DNA from: Pseudomonas sp. JUb42
GTDB lineage: Bacteria > Pseudomonadota > Gammaproteobacteria > Pseudomonadales > Pseudomonadaceae
NCBI RefSeq assembly: GCF_024807945.1
Contig: NZ_JANUFD010000005.1
Span: forward strand, 1-64,000
Length of the DNA: 64,000 nucleotides
Direction: 5' to 3'
The position numbers and the translations under genes are program-made. Of this stretch, positions 17,229 through 25,938 are shown piece by piece; the stretch's first letter is position 1; each line of letters begins with the position of its first letter. The notes beneath the pieces are model-generated. The model did not search any database, was not told the origin of the DNA, and saw only the letters and a list, made by a program, of their open reading frames with translations.

Positions 17229-18635
17229 ATGCACACTCGCTCAAGCCCGCCAGCGGTCAAAACGCTGCTTGCCCGCTTTATCGTTGTCGGATGCAGCCTG
17301 CTGGTGAGTGCTTGTGACAGTGTGACCGGGGGTTCAGTGGGCAGCAGGCCAGCCGCCGCTGCTTCGTTCAAAACCCTGGACGGTGCACCGCCCCTGGTTA
17401 TCGGGCATCGCGGCCTGCCGGGGCTGTACCCGGAGGAAACCCGGGCGTCTTATGAGCATGCGGCCGATGCGGGTGCGGATTCCCTCGAGCTGGATCTGCA
17501 CATGACCAAGGACTGCGTATTGGTGGCTCGACACAACCCGTGGTTGAGCGACAACACCAATATCAGCGAAGTCGCCAAGACAAACACCGAGGTTGCACGC
17601 CGCAAGCGTACTGTTCCAGGGGTATGGGTCAATGTCAGGTATCCCGCCACTGCAGAAAATGGCCCGGCCCGATACCTGAGTGATTTGACCGATCCCAACG
17701 ACCCAAAATCAGTGTTGAAATCCCTGGTCGTTGACGGTGAAGACCACACCAATGATTGGTCAATCAGCGACTTCACACTGGCCGAACTCAAGCAATGGAT
17801 AGGTGGCACGACTTTCGATGCCCGCGACGAGCGCCCTACCGAGCTTAACGGCAAGTTGCCGATCCTGAGCTTTCAGGAAGTGATCGACATTGCAAAAGCC
17901 AAAAGCGCAGCCACAGGCCGGGTTATTACGACCTACCCGGAAAGCAAGAACCCGATCTGGAACAATGCCCAAGCCGTTGCCAATGGTTGCGGCGCACCAG
18001 GTACTCATCCGTTCGAGGCGGCTTTTCTCAAGACCCTTAAAGACAACGATCTGAATCGCAAAGATGCCCCGGTCTTTGTACAAAGCTTTGACCCGAACAG
18101 CCTGAAATACCTGCGCTCTATCGGCCTGCATACCAAGGCAGTTCAGCTGGTCGATGGGAACGGCATAAACTTCAAGACCGGAGAAACCATTTTCATCACG
18201 GACAAACCCAACACCTTCGTCAGCGGCCGCCCTTACAGCTGGACCATTGCCGGGGACCCACGCCCCTTCGGTGCGCTGCTGACGCCAGCCGGGTTGGCCG
18301 AGGTCAAAACCTACGCCGACGGCATTGGTCCTTGGAAGCCACAAGCAATGTCGCTTACAGCCGCTTCAGCGCAAACCACTTCGTCCCAGCCGGGCTTGCC
18401 CCAGGTCGACACCCTTAAGCCGACCAGCCTGATCAGCGACGCCCACCAGGCCGGTTTGTTCGTCCATATATTCACCTTCCGCAACGAAGCGAAGTACCTG
18501 GCAGGTGTCTACAAGGGTAATCCAGCGGCCGAATACATGGCCTTTTTCCGGGCCGGTGTTGACGGTGTATTTAGCGACTTCACGCCTGATGCCGTTGCTG
18601 CCCGCACTACCTACCTGAAGGAAGTAGCGCGCTAA
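17229..18635 (+). CDS. Glycerophosphodiester phosphodiesterase, lipoprotein
   Basis: About 468 residues from the ATG at 17229, which has an AAGGA ribosome binding site; the longer frame from 17007 has none. A signal peptide ends in the lipobox LVSAC, so the protein is probably membrane-anchored. The catalytic domain starts with LVIGHRGLPGLYPEETRASY, then DSLELDLHMTKDCVLVARHN: the HR, the metal-binding ExD and the catalytic His of the GDPD family. Insertions make it longer than GlpQ (about 360), as in the larger esterase-type group. It hydrolyses glycerophosphodiesters to sn-glycerol 3-phosphate and an alcohol. It stands alone, preceded by scar DNA. Confidence 0.9.
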   Translation: MHTRSSPPAVKTLLARFIVVGCSLLVSACDSVTGGSVGSRPAAAASFKTLDGAPPLVIGHRGLPGLYPEETRASYEHAADAGADSLELDLHMTKDCVLVARHNPWLSDNTNISEVAKTNTEVARRKRTVPGVWVNVRYPATAENGPARYLSDLTDPNDPKSVLKSLVVDGEDHTNDWSISDFTLAELKQWIGGTTFDARDERPTELNGKLPILSFQEVIDIAKAKSAATGRVITTYPESKNPIWNNAQAVANGCGAPGTHPFEAAFLKTLKDNDLNRKDAPVFVQSFDPNSLKYLRSIGLHTKAVQLVDGNGINFKTGETIFITDKPNTFVSGRPYSWTIAGDPRPFGALLTPAGLAEVKTYADGIGPWKPQAMSLTAASAQTTSSQPGLPQVDTLKPTSLISDAHQAGLFVHIFTFRNEAKYLAGVYKGNPAAEYMAFFRAGVDGVFSDFTPDAVAARTTYLKEVAR

Positions 18636-18641
18636 AGGAAG

Positions 18642-19046
18642 TCATCCCACGGCAATTGGCACCGGCCTTACCTGCTCAACCGGCGTGCCCGACCTCTTGT
18701 CGGGCTGCCCACCATCGAAAAAACTCTGGGCGATTAACCTCACAACCTTGCAAAACCCGCAAAAACCGATGGTTCTTGCTGATGGGCAGCCTGTCGCCAG
18801 GCGGCCATGGGTCGACGAACCGTAGCGTAATTTACTAACGCGACACGCTTCACCCTGCCGCTGCCTGGCAAGCCCTTCCAGGGTGAATCGGGCCTGGGTC
18901 AATACCACATCCTTGATCAGCTCCATTTCCCGCTGCTCGACGGCCGTCCAGTTCAACAGCTTGAGCATCCGGCTGCGTTGCGAACGGAACGCCATGCCTT
19001 GGGTAAACAGCGCAATCGAATGAATGACCGTGCGCTCGTCATCCAC
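18642..19046 (-). pseudogene. Unrecognised open frame, probably a gene fragment
   Basis: 134 codons. The first half (SIALFTQGMAFRSQRSRMLK and MELIKDVVLTQARFTLEGLA) reads like real protein, the second half does not. It overlaps antisense with the start of the decayed LysR gene, so it is probably a fragment left by a rearrangement. No family is recognised. Confidence 0.25.
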
Positions 19047-19059
19047 TGCCAGAGCTATC

Positions 19060-19869
19060 CCTCACCCATGGCGCGATCAGCCAGCACATTGCCCGGCTGG
19101 AAAAGAGCTGGAGGGGGTGCGTCCGTTTGTCCGTGATGGCCAACGGATGATCCTGACCGACGCGGGCCAAGTGCTGGTGCTACAGGTCCGCGAAGGCCTG
19201 AACACCCTGTCACAGGCTTTCGATGAGGTACGCGCCCGCCCGCGACGTACCGGTGCCAGCAGCACCCTGACCGTCAGCGTATTACCCAGTTTCGCCATTC
19301 GCTGGCTGGTACCCCGGCTGGCAGAATTTCAGGCGCTTCGCGCTGATGTCGATATTGCCATTCGCCCAACCACTTCACTGGCGGTATTGGACAGCCGCGA
19401 CGGGGTCGATCTGGCCATACGTTACGGCAGCGGAAACTGGCCGGGATTACATGCCGTCAAATTGATGAAAAGCGTGGTCTTTCCGGTATGCAGCCCCGGG
19501 CTGCTTGCTCGGCTTGCGGTCAAGACACCGGCCGACCTGCGCGATGCGCCGCTGTTGAGAAACCCGCGGCAGAAATGGCAACCCTGGTTCCAGGCTGCCG
19601 GACTGGATTGGCCAGAACCGGCGCACGGCCCTTTGTACGACGATTCCGGTCTGCTTTTGCAGGCCGCGGCCTTGGGTCAGGGTGTAGGGCTGGCCCGTGA
19701 AGTTCTGGCCGCCGACGACCTCGCCACCGGCCGGTTGGTACGGGTTGGACAGTTGGCGATAGAAGATGCCTCCAGCTGGTTCCTGGCCTGGCGCGAACCG
19801 CTGCGCTGCAATCGTCCGGATTTCGAGGCTTTCGTCCGCTGGCTACAACAAGAGGCCGATAGCGCCTGA
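19060..19869 (+). pseudogene. GcvA-type LysR regulator, N-terminal DNA-binding domain lost
   Basis: From about 19115 the frame encodes a good GcvA-like effector domain (RMILTDAGQVLVLQVREGLN, VLPSFAIRWLVPRLAEFQAL, VDLAIRYGSGNWPGLHAVKL) to a normal end. The helix-turn-helix is missing: only HGAISQHIARLEK, the end of the recognition helix region, survives, and it is in another frame (about 19068-19106). The gene is therefore frameshifted and truncated at its 5' side, with the junction near 19,050 where the unrelated minus-strand fragment begins. A 281-codon frame remains open from 19024 but its first 30 residues are out of family frame. Confidence 0.7.
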
Positions 19870-19957
19870 ACATCCGGCCAAATCCTGATCTGGAATGCAT
19901 AAGGCACCGGACAATCGTCCAGGGCCTTTTATTCAACAACACTCAGACAACTGCGGA

Positions 19958-20503
19958 TCAGGCGCTCAGGGCCTGCTCGATCGCCGCTGTCAGGCGCGGA
20001 TCATCCGCTGCGACATCCGGGGCGAACCGACCGATCACTTTACCGTCCCGGCCGACCAGGAATTTCTCGAAATTCCACAGCACTTCGTGTCCTTCGCCGC
20101 TCTCGATGCCGTAACCCTTGAGGCGTTCACGGAACGGGCCGTCGCCGGTCGCTGTTGGCTGGGCTGAGGTCAGCTCGCTGTACAACGGATGCCTGTCGGC
20201 GCCTGCAACGGAGATCTTGGAGAACAGCGGGAAATGCACGTCGTAGGTGGTGGAACAGAACGACTGGATTTCTTCGTCTGAGCCTGGTTCCTGCTCCTTG
20301 AAGTTGTTGGCCGGGAAACCTAGTACTTCAAGCCCTTCGGCCTTCTTGCTCTGATATAGGCTTTCCAGACCTTCGTACTGCGGTGTAAGCCCGCACTTGG
20401 ACGCGACGTTGACCACCAGCAAGACCTTGCCCTTGTACTGGCCCAGGTTGGCTGAAGTCCCGTCGATTTGCTTAAGAGGAATGTCGTAAAGAGCGGCAGT
20501 CAT
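19958..20503 (-). CDS. Glutathione peroxidase (cysteine type)
   Basis: 181 residues from the ATG at 20503, which follows an AAAGGAG; the frame extends further upstream without support. Catalytic Cys37 lies in VNVASKCGLTPQYEGLESLY. The conserved Trp is in EVLWNFEKFLVGRDGKV. The usual FPCNQF motif reads FPANNF, so the Gln of the catalytic tetrad is replaced by Asn and a resolving Cys is absent there. The enzyme reduces peroxides in the cytoplasm with glutathione or thioredoxin as donor. It is monocistronic, convergent with the decayed LysR gene. Confidence 0.92.
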   Translation of the reverse strand: MTAALYDIPLKQIDGTSANLGQYKGKVLLVVNVASKCGLTPQYEGLESLYQSKKAEGLEVLGFPANNFKEQEPGSDEEIQSFCSTTYDVHFPLFSKISVAGADRHPLYSELTSAQPTATGDGPFRERLKGYGIESGEGHEVLWNFEKFLVGRDGKVIGRFAPDVAADDPRLTAAIEQALSA

Positions 20504-20559
20504 GGGTATCTCCTTTGAGTGATCGGTAGTGTCATCCAGTGGCACACATTAAAGCGTAT

Positions 20560-21195
20560 TCAATAATTGAAAAATACCTTGCACCGGGCACACCATTTCT
20601 CTGCTTCGGTCCGGTTCATCGGAAAACGCAGAACAGGATGGCTTGCATCAGCGACCTCTAAAACCAGTGCGTAATCGATAAATTCACGCCTGATTTCAAA
20701 GGCCGGGACGCTCATGCCCGAAGCATTGACTATTCGAGCCTCAACACCGCCCGCGAATCTCCTCTCAACCTGCACCCACTCACATCGCCAGCCTGTTACC
20801 CATGAGAAGTCGCGGACTTGATAGTCGCCAGTGGCGCTCTGGCATTGAGCGAGTTTGTGCCTGGCGTGGTCAAAGACGACGAACAGCGGGCGTGGGTAGC
20901 CGAGGAACTGAGTATCGTCGAGGCTCAGGCCTTCTTTCATGTTGATGGAGGCTACAAGTGCTTTCGCTCGTCTGCGCCGCCATATCAGGAAACCTATGGC
21001 TAGGCAGAGAATTGAAAAGGAAACCAGAAAAGCCTGGAATATGTCGAAGGTAGGCGTCCCTTTGTGAGGCAGCATGCACCACAAGAGTCCTATTGTCGCT
21101 AACCCCGATAAGCACGCTACGGGGATAACGATTCTATTGGCAACGCTGATTCCGAATGTCTTCAACTCGCTGCTCATCATTGTTTTCGCTGTCAC
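20560..21195 (-). CDS. Membrane protein of unknown function
   Basis: 211 residues with two N-terminal membrane segments (IVIPVACLSGLATIGLLWCM and FQAFLVSFSILCLAIGFLIW) followed by RRRR, then a cytoplasmic domain of about 130 residues containing SWVTGWRCEWVQVERRF. The frame opens with a GTG that overlaps the stop of the upstream gene as GTGA; an ATG at 21180 is the alternative. It is the last gene of a three-gene minus-strand group with the frameshifted secreted protein and a second membrane protein. No family is recognised. Confidence 0.7.
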   Translation of the reverse strand: MTAKTMMSSELKTFGISVANRIVIPVACLSGLATIGLLWCMLPHKGTPTFDIFQAFLVSFSILCLAIGFLIWRRRRAKALVASINMKEGLSLDDTQFLGYPRPLFVVFDHARHKLAQCQSATGDYQVRDFSWVTGWRCEWVQVERRFAGGVEARIVNASGMSVPAFEIRREFIDYALVLEVADASHPVLRFPMNRTEAEKWCARCKVFFNY

Positions 21196-21628
21196 TTGTT
21201 GACTGGATCAGTGCTTACACTGTGAGTGAAGGTCAACCGGAGCGAACCCGTGTCACGGACTTCAGTGGTAATCAACTCACCCTTGTTGTTATCAAAAGCG
21301 ATCGCATCACCGACCTTGCCCAGGCTCAACTGTTGCCAAACTATGGCAAAACGCGTTCTGGAAACTTTGCGTACTTCACCAACAAAAGCCCACTGGGCAG
21401 GCACTGATTGGGCTGGTGAAACCTGACACTTTACGGGCAAGGGATAAGCCGGCTCGGTCGTTTCACGAAGGTACATTGCCGATTTGATAACGGCAGTACC
21501 AGGCGTCGGCACACAGTCGACAATGGCACCTGCGCTGATAGTCGTCTCCCTGCCCGCTCTGCTGCCTGGGCACCATCGGCAAGCAATAAAAGCCCTGCGC
21601 CAAGGATGACCTTTATATTCTGCTGCAT
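21192..21628 (-). pseudogene. Small secreted protein gene, frameshifted after the signal peptide
   Basis: The ATG at 21628 overlaps the stop of the upstream gene as TGATG and begins a convincing signal peptide (QNIKVILGAGLLLLADGAQA). That frame then loses protein character. A second frame, open from 21635, becomes protein-like from about 21555 (TTISAGAIVDCVPTPGTAVI, then SQVPAQWAFVGEVRK-like sequence) to a stop that overlaps the next gene. One frameshift near 21550-21570 would join them into a secreted protein of about 145 residues. It is either a real mutation or a sequencing error. Confidence 0.6.
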
Positions 21629-22080
21629 CAGCCATTCATCCTGCTGAGCGCCTTGTACATCATCATCAAGAACACCACAGTTCCCACCACCGACAACACC
21701 AGCCCAACGACAAGCACGACCTTGGCGATCTTGGTCCAGGTCCGCTGCACCTTGTCAAACTCCTCGAAACTGGCCCAGCGCTTGTGTGCCCATGCCAAGG
21801 AACGCCCGCGCACTATCAGATAAAGCCAGACACCCTGACCTACAAGCGACAGCGCGATGTTGAGCGTCGGATATCGGTGCGGCATGAACGGTGGTATCAG
21901 TGCCAGGAAGCTCAAGGCACCGAACCAGACGCCATTGCACAACGCCCACACGCCACCAAAGACAAACGCGCCCCAACTCCCGCCCCTGGCCTGCAGCGGA
22001 ATGACCTCGGAACGTTCGCCCGAGTTGTTATCGACGACGGGTTGAAGGGGTACTGCAGGGCTGAAGCGGCCGTCGCTCAT
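21628..22080 (-). CDS. Small membrane protein, DUF2628-like
   Basis: 150 residues. After a hydrophilic N terminus the protein has GSWGAFVFGGVWALCNGVWF and two or three further hydrophobic segments, ending with VVLVVGLVLSVVGTVVFLMM. The pattern resembles small DUF2628-type membrane proteins of gamma-proteobacteria, but the match is weak. It is first in a tight group: its stop overlaps the next ATG. No catalytic motif is seen. Confidence 0.65.
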   Translation of the reverse strand: MSDGRFSPAVPLQPVVDNNSGERSEVIPLQARGGSWGAFVFGGVWALCNGVWFGALSFLALIPPFMPHRYPTLNIALSLVGQGVWLYLIVRGRSLAWAHKRWASFEEFDKVQRTWTKIAKVVLVVGLVLSVVGTVVFLMMMYKALSRMNG

Positions 22081-22154
22081 GACAGGTACACCGGGATAAG
22101 GAGCGCCACTGTAGCAGAGTCACTGCAGTTGGCTGGCTCACCACGTTGAACGCC

Positions 22155-23393
22155 TCATGGGCATAACTCCAGACTCAGAAGTTCCTGAATGTTTTGTCGA
22201 CGCCTGATCAACCGAAAACCGGCGTGCTCAATCAGGATCTCGGGCAATAGCGGCCGACTGTTGTAGTTTGAAGACATTGAAGCGCCATAGGCACCGGTGT
22301 CGTGGATCACCAGCAGATCACCGACACGGGCCAAGGGCAGATCCCGGGCGGCCAGAGCGTGTTCATCCTGGGTAAAAACATCGCCAGACTCACACAGCGG
22401 CCCGGCCACCATTGTCGGCTGCAACGGGCGGGTGACCGGCTTGCCGTCAGCGTCGAGCAACGTCATGTGGTGGTAACTGCCGTACAACGCCGGCCGCATC
22501 AAGTCGTTAAAGCCGGCATCAACCAGCACGAAGGTATTGCCGCCCATTTGCTTCACGGCACGGACCTCCGTTACCAGGTAGCCCGACTCTGCAACCAGAA
22601 ACCGGCCGGGCTCTATCTCCATACGCACGGGATGGCCAAGCATCGCCTCGATTTGCGCCCTGGCCGCCGCCCATGTCCGGGCGTAGCGCTGGATATCGAC
22701 CGGTCTGTCGGTGCTTCCATAGGGTACTGACAGCCCACCGCCAATCGAGAAGGCCTCTATATCCCTGTCCATCTGACCCACCAGCTTGATCATCGACTGA
22801 GCAATCTGCTCCAGATGCTCGTAATCCACACCGGAGCCGATGTGCATGTGCACACCCACCAAATGCAGACCGTAAGCGCTTATACAGTCCAGCGCCTCGC
22901 CCAGTTGCTCATGCCAGATACCATGTTTGCTTTTTTCACCGCCGGTGTTGGTCTTGCGACTGTGGCCATGGCCGAATCCGGGGTTGATGCGGATCCAGAC
23001 ACGATGTCCTGGGGAGCGCTCGCCCAACTGCCTGAGCATGTCGATAGAGCCCGCGTTCACTTCGACTTGTAGCACGATCACTCGGGCCAGGGTCACCTGA
23101 TCGAGCATATCGCAGGTCAGGACCACCCCTGGCGGATGACCATCGACCGAGGCCCCGGCAGCCAGGGCTCGCTCGACCTCACCCAATGAAACCGCATCCA
23201 GGACCAGACCTTGAGCACGCATCAGGCGCAGGATATGCAGGTTGGGGTTGGCTTTCTGCGCGTATCGAACCGTGTCGAAACCCTGCAGATCTTCGATGCG
23301 ATCAATGATCGTCCTGGCCTCATAGGCCCAAAGCGGCGATCCGTGGCGGCGAACCGCGTCGGCTAATAATTCAAACGGTGCGGAATCAATCAT
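22155..23393 (-). CDS. lysA: Diaminopimelate decarboxylase
   Basis: 412 residues, fold-type III PLP decarboxylase. The PLP lysine is Lys47 in VRYAQKANPNLHI. Other family motifs are HMHIGSG, FSIGGGLSVPYG, EPGRFLVAESGYLVTEVRAV and the substrate-site GPLCESGDVF near the C terminus. It converts meso-diaminopimelate to L-lysine. It is the E. coli-like LysA form that is controlled by a divergent LysR protein, and such a gene starts about 120 bases away on the other strand. Many pseudomonads carry another lysA near dapF; this may be a second copy. Confidence 0.93.
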   Translation of the reverse strand: MIDSAPFELLADAVRRHGSPLWAYEARTIIDRIEDLQGFDTVRYAQKANPNLHILRLMRAQGLVLDAVSLGEVERALAAGASVDGHPPGVVLTCDMLDQVTLARVIVLQVEVNAGSIDMLRQLGERSPGHRVWIRINPGFGHGHSRKTNTGGEKSKHGIWHEQLGEALDCISAYGLHLVGVHMHIGSGVDYEHLEQIAQSMIKLVGQMDRDIEAFSIGGGLSVPYGSTDRPVDIQRYARTWAAARAQIEAMLGHPVRMEIEPGRFLVAESGYLVTEVRAVKQMGGNTFVLVDAGFNDLMRPALYGSYHHMTLLDADGKPVTRPLQPTMVAGPLCESGDVFTQDEHALAARDLPLARVGDLLVIHDTGAYGASMSSNYNSRPLLPEILIEHAGFRLIRRRQNIQELLSLELCP

Positions 23394-23463
23394 GAAGGGT
23401 TCTCGTCCAGGGAAAACCCGAGAGTGGACCCGGCAGAGAATTTATAAAAATAGCTTTTTTTCG

Positions 23464-23482
23464 TCAGATCATTCAGATCTGA
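23464..23482. promoter_or_regulatory. Probable LysR operator between lysA and lysR
   Basis: TCAGAT-N7-ATCTGA is a perfect dyad of the LysR-box type in the gap between the divergent lysA and lysR genes. It sits directly before the ATG at 23484, which argues that lysR translation begins at the downstream GTG (23514). Confidence 0.55.
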
Positions 23483-23513
23483 TATGGCTATAACGTTCCT
23501 TATTGGTTTTCCC

Positions 23514-24428
23514 GTGAAACTATCCTTTCGTCATATCGAGATATTTCGAGCCATCATGTCATCCGGGAGCGTTACGGGTGCCGCCCGACTGCTCTTCACC
23601 TCACAGCCCACCATCAGCCGTGAACTCTCACGATTAGAGCAGTTGGTCGGGCTGTGTCTGTTTGATCGTGAGGGGGGACGCTTGAAGCCAACAGCACAGG
23701 CGTTTCTGTTGATTGAGGAAGTTGAGCGCTCGTACATCGCCCTGGAACGTATTGACCGTTTCGCTCAGGCGATTCGCAACTTCGAGCATGGGAGGCTGGC
23801 GATCACCTGCCTGCCGCTGTTTTCCCAGACGTTGCTGCCCGAGGTGTGCCGGCAATTTCATCATTTCCACCCAGGCGTGAGCGTAAGCATTACCGCTCAG
23901 GAGTCGCCACTGCTGGAAGAGTCCCTGGTCGCACAACAACATGACCTCGGCTTGACCGAAGTCGAGCAAATACCCAGAGGGACGTTCGGCGAATTGCTGT
24001 TCAGTGCAAACATGGTCTGTGTATTGCCTGACCAGCACCCGTTGGCACACAAGGCCCAGCTCGAGCTCAGCGACTTTCACGACGTGAATTTCGTCAACCT
24101 GTCCCGCCTTGATACCTACCGGCAGCAGCTGGACCAACATTTCAGAACTGCCGGCGTCAACCGGCGCACGGTCATCGAGACGTCCAACGCCGCATCGGTA
24201 TGCGCCATGGTCAGACAAGGGTTGGGCGTGGCCGTTATTAATCCGCTGAGTGGACTGGCGGCGGCCCAAACCGGACTGTCGATTCGTAAACTGAGTGTTA
24301 GCGTGCCTTATAAGGTGATGCTGATACGCCCCGACCACAGGCCAGGTTCGACGGCAGTGGATGTGTTCTGCGAGGCGTTACGAACGCAGGCCCGACAGAT
24401 AACCGATATCCTGGGCAAGGATTTTTGA
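23514..24428 (+). CDS. lysR: LysR, activator of lysA
   Basis: About 304 residues from a GTG start (MKLSFRHIEIFRAIM); an ATG at 23484 would add ten residues but lies on the operator dyad. The winged helix is followed by TSQPTISRELSRLEQLVGL. The effector domain shares the LysR signature segments ITCLPLFSQTLLPEVCRQF, QESPLLEESLVAQQHDLGLT and NAASVCAMVRQGLGVAVINP with the E. coli lysine regulator. By family it activates lysA in response to diaminopimelate and is repressed by lysine. Divergent arrangement with lysA supports this directly. Confidence 0.9.
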   Translation: MKLSFRHIEIFRAIMSSGSVTGAARLLFTSQPTISRELSRLEQLVGLCLFDREGGRLKPTAQAFLLIEEVERSYIALERIDRFAQAIRNFEHGRLAITCLPLFSQTLLPEVCRQFHHFHPGVSVSITAQESPLLEESLVAQQHDLGLTEVEQIPRGTFGELLFSANMVCVLPDQHPLAHKAQLELSDFHDVNFVNLSRLDTYRQQLDQHFRTAGVNRRTVIETSNAASVCAMVRQGLGVAVINPLSGLAAAQTGLSIRKLSVSVPYKVMLIRPDHRPGSTAVDVFCEALRTQARQITDILGKDF

Positions 24429-24444
24429 ATTGATGGGCAACTGT

Positions 24445-25308
24445 TCATTTGAACGTTAATCCCCAATAGACAGCCATGTGATCTGAAACATTCTTTCTCC
24501 AGTCCCGTCCTGACAGGCTGTTCATTGTGATGTAGCAGTGATCGTCGCCCACCAAAGAGGCGCCGGTTATGATCAAGTGGTCATAAGGACTGGCAGGATC
24601 GCCTTTGGCAGTCAGGCTGGTTGCGTCATTTCTCGGGCATGCCGACGGAGCCAGTGCGGGAGATGCTTGCGGATCGGCCCAGGTAAATCCCGGTTGATAA
24701 ACGTCTTTCTTGTTGGTCACGCCAAGATTCCAGTCGCCACCGATCACCACCGCAAAGCCTTGCGGTGGAATTTCAACTGCCTCGTGGGTTGTTGTCGCAA
24801 GGCTGTTAAAGAATGAGCCTGCTGCGTTTGCTTCCGCTTGGCGCAGTTTCGGTGAATTGCCAAAAATAGAGTGAATATCCGCAAACCACGCATAGTGATT
24901 TGATGTACCCACGCTGACCCTGGCAAGCATTGCGTAGGGCGGACGACTGAATGAAGCGGCGGGCGCATCCTGGAAGTCTATCGGCGTTATTTTGCTGGTT
25001 TTATATACAAAGCAATAGGCTTCTCTATACGTACTGTCGCCCTTCACTGCAGAACAGGTACTCGCCACGTCGCTGCCCAGCTCAGTGCAGGGCAAAGATG
25101 AACTCATCGCTTCCTGCAAGAAAAGCACATCGGCTTTCGACATCAGCCCTTTTATCTGCTCGCACTTGTTTTGTGTGGCTGGCGACGCGCCCCATCCAAG
25201 ATGAAGAGTGTTGAGTGAGGCAACCGTAAGGTCCGCTGCATGGGCGTTACCGACCAAGGCTGGCAAAACGCAGCAGATCGAGAGAAAAATGCGCACGCTT
25301 CGAATCAA
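24445..25308 (-). CDS. Secreted endonuclease/exonuclease/phosphatase family protein
   Basis: 287 residues with a signal peptide cleaved after GNAHA. The EEP fold is indicated by LTVASLNTLHLGWG at the start, DVLFLQEAMSSS (metal-binding Glu), VVIGGDWNLGVTN (Asp and Asn of the active site) and KNVSDHMAVYWG at the end (catalytic Asp-His pair). Several cysteines (NKCEQ, LPCTEL, STCSAV, EAYCFV) suggest disulphides outside the cytoplasm. It may degrade nucleic acid or a phosphodiester; the substrate is not clear. It converges with lysR, leaving only 16 bases. Confidence 0.8.
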   Translation of the reverse strand: MIRSVRIFLSICCVLPALVGNAHAADLTVASLNTLHLGWGASPATQNKCEQIKGLMSKADVLFLQEAMSSSLPCTELGSDVASTCSAVKGDSTYREAYCFVYKTSKITPIDFQDAPAASFSRPPYAMLARVSVGTSNHYAWFADIHSIFGNSPKLRQAEANAAGSFFNSLATTTHEAVEIPPQGFAVVIGGDWNLGVTNKKDVYQPGFTWADPQASPALAPSACPRNDATSLTAKGDPASPYDHLIITGASLVGDDHCYITMNSLSGRDWRKNVSDHMAVYWGLTFK

Positions 25309-25389
25309 TCACTCACCCCTTCAGGTAATGCTTGCAGAATGGCCTTTGCGCAGCGGTGAATCGTCTAAAGCGACGGTTGGTCTGCCAGG

Positions 25390-25938
25390 CTAACGCGCGA
25401 CGATACCAATCTGCTGCAGGAATGTCAGGTTGTCCTCCAGATGCCAGTTCTCGGCGATCCGGCCGTTGGCGATGCGGTAGATGTCGGTGGCAATGAAGTT
25501 GACCGCCTGCCCCTGCCCTTGCACGCCGTTGAATGTACCGGTGAAGTGGCCGCTGAAGCGCAAGTGCGATACCACGCGATCACCGCTGACAATCATTTGT
25601 TGAATCTCACATTGCAGGTCTGGCACCGCACTGTGGAACGCCTTGGAAGCCGCCAACGGACCTGCGATACCTTGAGGGCGGCCAGGCGGCAATGCGCGGT
25701 CCATGAAGTCCGCCGCCAGTGCCTCTTGTGCCAAGGCCGGATTGCCGGACTGCCAGAAGGTCGCATAGCGCCGCGCGGCCAGGGTTTGCGCCTCAACCCG
25801 TGCGGGATTTGCGCCAGGATCGGCAATGATTACCTTGGGCGTTATCAGTGTCGGCTCGGCAGCCCTGGCGTTCGAACTCAGGACGGTAGTCGTCAATGTA
25901 GCAGCGGCAAGCAGGCCCGAAATCAATCTGCGCATCAT
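25390..25938 (-). CDS. Secreted SnoaL-like / ester cyclase family protein
   Basis: 182 residues from the ATG at 25938, overlapping the stop of the OYE gene; the longer frame upstream lies inside that gene. A signal peptide ends at NARAAEP. The rest is an NTF2-like SnoaL fold: YATFWQSGNPALAQEALAAD, LQCEIQQMIVSGDRVVSHLR, FSGHFTGTF and GRIAENWHLEDNLTFLQQIG. Members are often listed as nuclear transport factor 2-like or ester cyclase; activity is unproven. Co-translation with the ene-reductase suggests action on the same compound class. Confidence 0.85.
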   Translation of the reverse strand: MMRRLISGLLAAATLTTTVLSSNARAAEPTLITPKVIIADPGANPARVEAQTLAARRYATFWQSGNPALAQEALAADFMDRALPPGRPQGIAGPLAASKAFHSAVPDLQCEIQQMIVSGDRVVSHLRFSGHFTGTFNGVQGQGQAVNFIATDIYRIANGRIAENWHLEDNLTFLQQIGIVAR

